A stretch of 64,000 nt of DNA, from assembly GCF_014645795.1 (NCBI RefSeq), contig NZ_BMMK01000013.1, positions 20,391-84,390 on the forward strand, read 5' to 3'. Numbering within the stretch: the first letter of the stretch is position 1; each line of letters starts with the position of its first letter. Of the stretch, positions 60,840 to 64,000 are shown piece after piece. The stretch is from Longimycelium tulufanense. Its GTDB lineage: Bacteria > Actinomycetota > Actinomycetes > Mycobacteriales > Pseudonocardiaceae. The position numbers and the translations under genes were made by a program. The notes beneath the pieces were generated by a model. That model did no database searches and was not told the origin of the DNA. It saw only the letters and a list, made by a program, of their open reading frames with translations.

Positions 60840-61476
60840 AGTAGATCCCCAAGACATCGTCGGGGCGTCGCATGGAATGGGCGACGCCAGCTCGAATCGT
60901 CCCCCGGTCGGGGCATGCGGGTGCTGATCATGCCGCATTTGTTCCGCACATGCGTACTTCGTTTCGCGTGAGTAAGGACACTGTTCGATGCGGTAACGAA
61001 CGATGGGACGTGTGCGATTAATGCGCAACAGTTCGATTTCTTCGAATCACCCGTGACCGCAATGCTATCAATTCGAGACCGTAGCTCGTAACGTTTGCTG
61101 AGTTGGCACCACAGTTCTTGGCCTGTCCGATGTAATGGTGGCGTCCCTTTGGTCCATTCGTGCATCCCGTGCGCGGGGTGGTCGGTCGGTGGTGGATCCG
61201 TCCTGATCGGTCTGGCGAGGGCTGCGGGTCTGGCGGCGTAGTTACTTTGGGTAATGAAGCTCGGGTCGGCGGCGCACCGTGCGTGCTCGTGCACGAATAG
61301 TGAACATCACGTTGTGAACTAGCCCATCCATGTCAACATCTTGCGGTAGAACCGGGCAAACCACGCAAGAACCATGCTTCTTGCGGCCTTCGTGACCGCG
61401 ACGTGCTGTGCATCACGTCACCTGGGTGGCAGTATCCCCTCCACTCGACCGGACCCCAGCTACGAGGAGTGACACC
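60840..61476. other. Long divergent intergenic region
   Basis: About 640 bases between the divergent sortase operon and amino-acid importer, less GC-rich than the genes (AT-rich around 61000-61110). No convincing gene on either strand. It must hold both promoters. An inverted repeat at 61364-61385 is listed separately. Confidence 0.6.
61364..61385. promoter_or_regulatory. Operator-like inverted repeat upstream of the amino-acid importer
   Basis: CGCAAGAA-CCATGC-TTCTTGCG is a perfect 8-6-8 palindrome 91 bases before the binding-protein start. An extra half-site TCTTGCGG lies at 61339-61346, one helical turn-multiple upstream. The arrangement suits a dimeric regulator; which one is unknown. 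Confidence 0.5.
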
Positions 61477-62292
61477 GTGGCTCGTCGAACCAGGCACCGG
61501 GTGCTCGTCCTGCTCCCCGCGCTCGCCCTCGCGCTCGGCGCGACCGCCTGTGCGGAGAGCATCAACACGGGCGGCTCGGCCACCGGCGAGATTTCCCTGA
61601 TCAACGAGGGAAAGCTGACCACCTGCACGCACCTGCCGTACAAGCCGTTCCAGATGAGCGAGGGCGGCAAGGTCGTGGGCTTCGACGTCGACCTGGTCGA
61701 CCTCGTGGCCGACGAGCTGGGTGTCAAGCAGGAGATCACCGACACCCCGTTCGAGGGCATCCAGTCCGGTGAACTGCTCAACAGCGGCAAGTGCGACGTG
61801 GCCGCGGCCGGTATGACCATCCTCCCGGTCCGCGAGCAGAACATGGACTTCTCGGACCCCTACTTCGAGGCGACCCAGGCGTTGCTCGTGAAGAAGGGGT
61901 CTCCGTACCGCAGCCTCGCGGACCTTCGCGGCAAGAAGCTCGGCACCCAGCTCGGCACCACCGGTGAGGAGTACGCCAAGCAGAACCAGGATGCGAACGG
62001 ATACGAGATCATCCAGTTCGAGGACCTCGGCCTGCTGACGACCGCCGTGCTGACGGGCCAGGTCGACGCCGCGATCAACGACAACGGCGTGCTCTACGAC
62101 TTCGTCAAGGACAATCCGGAGACCGAGGTTTCCGTGGAGTTCGACACCGGGGAGCAGTACGGCATCGCCGTGCGGACCGGTAACGACGCCCTCCGCGGAA
62201 AGATCAACGATGTCCTGAAGAAGGCCAAGGAAAGCGGCGAGTACGACCGGATCTATGAGAAGTGGTTCGGCAAGAAGCCGGACAAGAAGTGA
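61477..62292 (+). CDS. Polar amino-acid ABC transporter substrate-binding lipoprotein
   Basis: Extracellular binding protein of 271 residues. A lipoprotein-type signal ends GATAC (Cys25). The SBP family 3 domain shows LTTCTHLPYKPFQM, VGFDVDLVDLVADELGV, FEGIQSGELLNSGKCDVAAAG, REQNMDFSDPYFEATQALLV and GQVDAAINDN. Ligand may be glutamate, glutamine, cystine or another polar amino acid. GTG 61477 follows GAGGAG at seven bases. It is the first gene of a three-gene importer operon. Confidence 0.94.
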   Translation: MARRTRHRVLVLLPALALALGATACAESINTGGSATGEISLINEGKLTTCTHLPYKPFQMSEGGKVVGFDVDLVDLVADELGVKQEITDTPFEGIQSGELLNSGKCDVAAAGMTILPVREQNMDFSDPYFEATQALLVKKGSPYRSLADLRGKKLGTQLGTTGEEYAKQNQDANGYEIIQFEDLGLLTTAVLTGQVDAAINDNGVLYDFVKDNPETEVSVEFDTGEQYGIAVRTGNDALRGKINDVLKKAKESGEYDRIYEKWFGKKPDKK

Positions 62293-62373
62293 GCGGCTGA
62301 CGTGCGGGGCCGGCGCCACCGTGCGCCGGCCCCGCCCCACGCCCGAGCCCCTTCAACCAGGAGCCACCCACCC

Positions 62374-63201
62374 ATGGCAATGTCGAAGCGCAAGCGGGCG
62401 CAGGCGGTCCGCGGCGGCCAGTACGCGCTGCTGGTCGTCGTGGCGGTCGTGCTCGCGGTCGTAGCGGACTGGCAGAACATCGGCCGCGCGTTCTTCAACC
62501 TCGACGTCGCCCGCGCCCAATTCCCCGAAATCATCTCGACCGCACTGGTCAACACGGTCACCTACACCGTTCTCGGCTTCGGCTTCGGTCTCGTGCTGGG
62601 ACTGATCCTGGCGCTGATGCGGATGTCTTCGGTGCCGCCGTACCGGTGGCTGGCCAGCATCTACATCGAGTTCTTCCGCGGCGTTCCCGCCCTGCTCGTC
62701 TTCATCGCCTTCGGCTTCGGTGTCCCCATCGCGTTCCAGGTCCGGTTCGACATCTACTCGACGGTGATGCTGGCACTCGGCCTGGTCGGCGCCGCCTACA
62801 TGGCCGAGACGATTCGGGCCGGTATCCAGGCGGTGCCGAAGGGCCAGGTCGAGGCGGCGCGGTCGTTGGGCATGTCCCAGGCCAGGGCGATGGTCACCGT
62901 CGTGATCCCGCAGGCGTTCCGCATCATCCTGCCCCCGCTGACCAACGAGCTGATCCTGCTAACCAAGGACTCCTCGCTGATCTACCTGCTGGGGCTGGCC
63001 ACGAGCGAGTACGAACTGGCGAAGTTCGGCCGGGCCGCGCTGAACGAGCACCAGTCGATGACACCGATCCTCATCGCCGGCCTGTGTTACCTGATCATCA
63101 CGATCCCGCTGTCGTTCCTCTCCCGGTGGCTGGAGCGGCGCACGGCAGGTGGGAAGAAGGTCAGTGCACCGGAGGCCACCGGCTTGGAGGTCAAAGCATG
63201 A
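62374..63201 (+). CDS. Polar amino-acid ABC transporter permease
   Basis: Inner-membrane permease of 275 residues (HisM/GlnP type). It has an N-terminal membrane segment and the core including [39 protein letters not shown] and the coupling loop [23 protein letters not shown] 62374 has AGGAG about ten bases upstream. It is followed without gap by the ATPase (ATGA overlap at 63198-63201). A single permease gene suggests a homodimeric channel. Confidence 0.94.
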   Translation: MAMSKRKRAQAVRGGQYALLVVVAVVLAVVADWQNIGRAFFNLDVARAQFPEIISTALVNTVTYTVLGFGFGLVLGLILALMRMSSVPPYRWLASIYIEFFRGVPALLVFIAFGFGVPIAFQVRFDIYSTVMLALGLVGAAYMAETIRAGIQAVPKGQVEAARSLGMSQARAMVTVVIPQAFRIILPPLTNELILLTKDSSLIYLLGLATSEYELAKFGRAALNEHQSMTPILIAGLCYLIITIPLSFLSRWLERRTAGGKKVSAPEATGLEVKA

Positions 63202-63968
63202 GCGAGACGGTCGTCGAGATCATCGGGCTGCAGAAGGCTTTCGGACCGTTGCACGTGTTGCGCGGAATCGACCTGGAGGTTCGGCGCGGTGAGGTGGTCT
63301 GCGTGATCGGTCCGTCCGGCTCCGGCAAGTCCACGCTGCTGCGTTGCGTGAACCTGCTGGAGCAGCCGACCGGCGGCAGGGTCGCCGTGGGCGGGGTGGA
63401 GCTGACCGACCCGGACGTCGACATCGACGCTGCCCGGCGCCGCATCGGCATGGTCTTCCAGCAGTTCAACCTGTTCAGCCACCTGACGGTGCTGGACAAT
63501 CTCACCATCGCGCAGCGCAAGGTGCTCCGGCGCGGCAAGGCCGAGGCCGAGGAGGTCGCCAGGAGGAACCTGGCCCGGGTGGGGCTCGCCGAGAAGGCGG
63601 ACGCCATGCCCGCCCAGCTCTCCGGCGGCCAGCAACAACGCGTGGCGATCGCCCGCTCACTGGCCATGGACCCCGAGTTGATGCTCTTCGACGAGCCCAC
63701 CTCGGCGTTGGACCCGGAGCTGGTCGGGGACGTGCTCGGCGTGATGCGCACGCTCGCCGAGGCCGGGATGACGATGCTCGTGGTCACCCACGAGATGCAG
63801 TTCGCCCGCGAGGTCGCCGACCGCGTGCTGTTCATGGACGGCGGTGTCGTGGTCGAGCAGGGCCCGCCGGAGCGGGTGATCGCTGCCCCGCAACACGAGC
63901 GGACCAGGGCCTTCCTGTCCCGCGTTCTCGATCCGACGCACCAGGGGCCCAACGTCCCCGCCACCTGA
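63198..63968 (+). CDS. Polar amino-acid ABC transporter ATP-binding protein
   Basis: ATPase of 256 residues (GlnQ/HisP type). Walker [20 protein letters not shown]-loop [14 protein letters not shown], signature [17 protein letters not shown], Walker [15 protein letters not shown] and switch His in [11 protein letters not shown] are intact; the C-terminal [23 protein letters not shown] is standard. ATG 63198 overlaps the permease stop. The remaining 32 bases of the window show no feature. Confidence 0.95.
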   Translation: MSETVVEIIGLQKAFGPLHVLRGIDLEVRRGEVVCVIGPSGSGKSTLLRCVNLLEQPTGGRVAVGGVELTDPDVDIDAARRRIGMVFQQFNLFSHLTVLDNLTIAQRKVLRRGKAEAEEVARRNLARVGLAEKADAMPAQLSGGQQQRVAIARSLAMDPELMLFDEPTSALDPELVGDVLGVMRTLAEAGMTMLVVTHEMQFAREVADRVLFMDGGVVVEQGPPERVIAAPQHERTRAFLSRVLDPTHQGPNVPAT

Positions 63969-64000
63969 CCGGGCTAACCCACAATGGGGTCGCGGGGCGG

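Noticed and set aside
1..64000. CRISPR arrays, insertion sequences, integrase genes or attachment sites
   Set aside because: No regularly spaced repeats, transposase motifs or tRNA-flanking direct repeats were noticed; the only tRNA is followed by a plain terminator. A systematic repeat search was not possible by eye.

Overview
The window is high-GC, densely packed actinobacterial chromosome. Most genes read at roughly 70% G+C with strong G/C third codon positions. Gene content (a DUF6474 protein, an F420/PPOX-type oxidoreductase, ALF- and LGFP-repeat exported proteins, a class F sortase, a DUF1996 protein) points to Pseudonocardiaceae or a close relative; this family call is inference. No phage, integrase, transposase, rRNA operon or CRISPR array is visible. 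One tRNA gene, tRNA-Gly(GCC), is present.

Layout. 1-1628 (minus) is a copper-linked group: CopC-like protein (cut by the window start), YcnI-like protein and a small membrane protein. 1886-7428 (plus) is an osmoprotectant locus: a BCCT carrier followed by a complete OpuC/ProU-type ABC system whose genes overlap by 4 bases each, closed by a hairpin. 7570-16566 holds a mixed set: methyltransferase, DUF6474 protein, TM0106-type RecB-like nuclease, SDR, aldo/keto reductase, UDP-glucose dehydrogenase-like enzyme and gamma-glutamyltranspeptidase. 16754-21038 (minus) carries a secreted alpha-amylase behind a LacI-type operator, glycerate kinase and an SLC13 carrier. 21204-23194 (plus) pairs a flavodoxin-fold reductase with a CPA1 antiporter. 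23278-25665 (minus) is a two-component system headed by a tiny membrane protein ending in eight aspartates.

25803-34338 (minus) looks like a cell-surface glycan locus: two acyltransferase-3 membrane proteins, a 1248-residue protein joining two glycosyltransferase domains, a coiled coil and an FkbM methyltransferase, and two paralogous single-pass membrane proteins carrying repeated acidic-x-T-Q-V-V motifs. 34489-48930 is mostly housekeeping and accessory material: MsrA, DUF2716, PPOX protein, tRNA-Gly, lipase/esterase, Fpg/Nei glycosylase, a voltage-sensor-like six-helix protein, an orphan LytS-type kinase, an S49 peptidase, DUF1996, a BNR-repeat protein and an M20 peptidase.

The most striking part is 49041-57437 (minus). 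It contains a 1375-residue exported polymorphic toxin (signal peptide, ALF repeats, about 700 residues of alanine-rich coiled coil, a Hint autoprocessing domain and a 123-residue C-terminal module), a candidate immunity gene 6 bp downstream, an exported ALF/AbfB/LGFP cell-envelope protein translationally coupled to the immunity gene, and upstream a third ALF-type gene broken by one in-frame TAG. The toxin tail and immunity gene are much more AT-rich than the surroundings (about 46% G+C in the immunity gene), as expected for a swapped toxin cassette.

57664-63968 has an Lrp/AsnC regulator divergent from an EamA exporter, a lipoprotein-like class F sortase with a secreted partner, and a polar amino-acid ABC importer. 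Two intergenic segments 43 kb apart (16604-16717 and 59361-59473) share an unusual element: paired DnaA-box-like 9-mers, a TARGCTCG promoter-like motif exactly 49 bases after the second box, and a GC hairpin followed by an identical 13-base G-rich string at the same distance.
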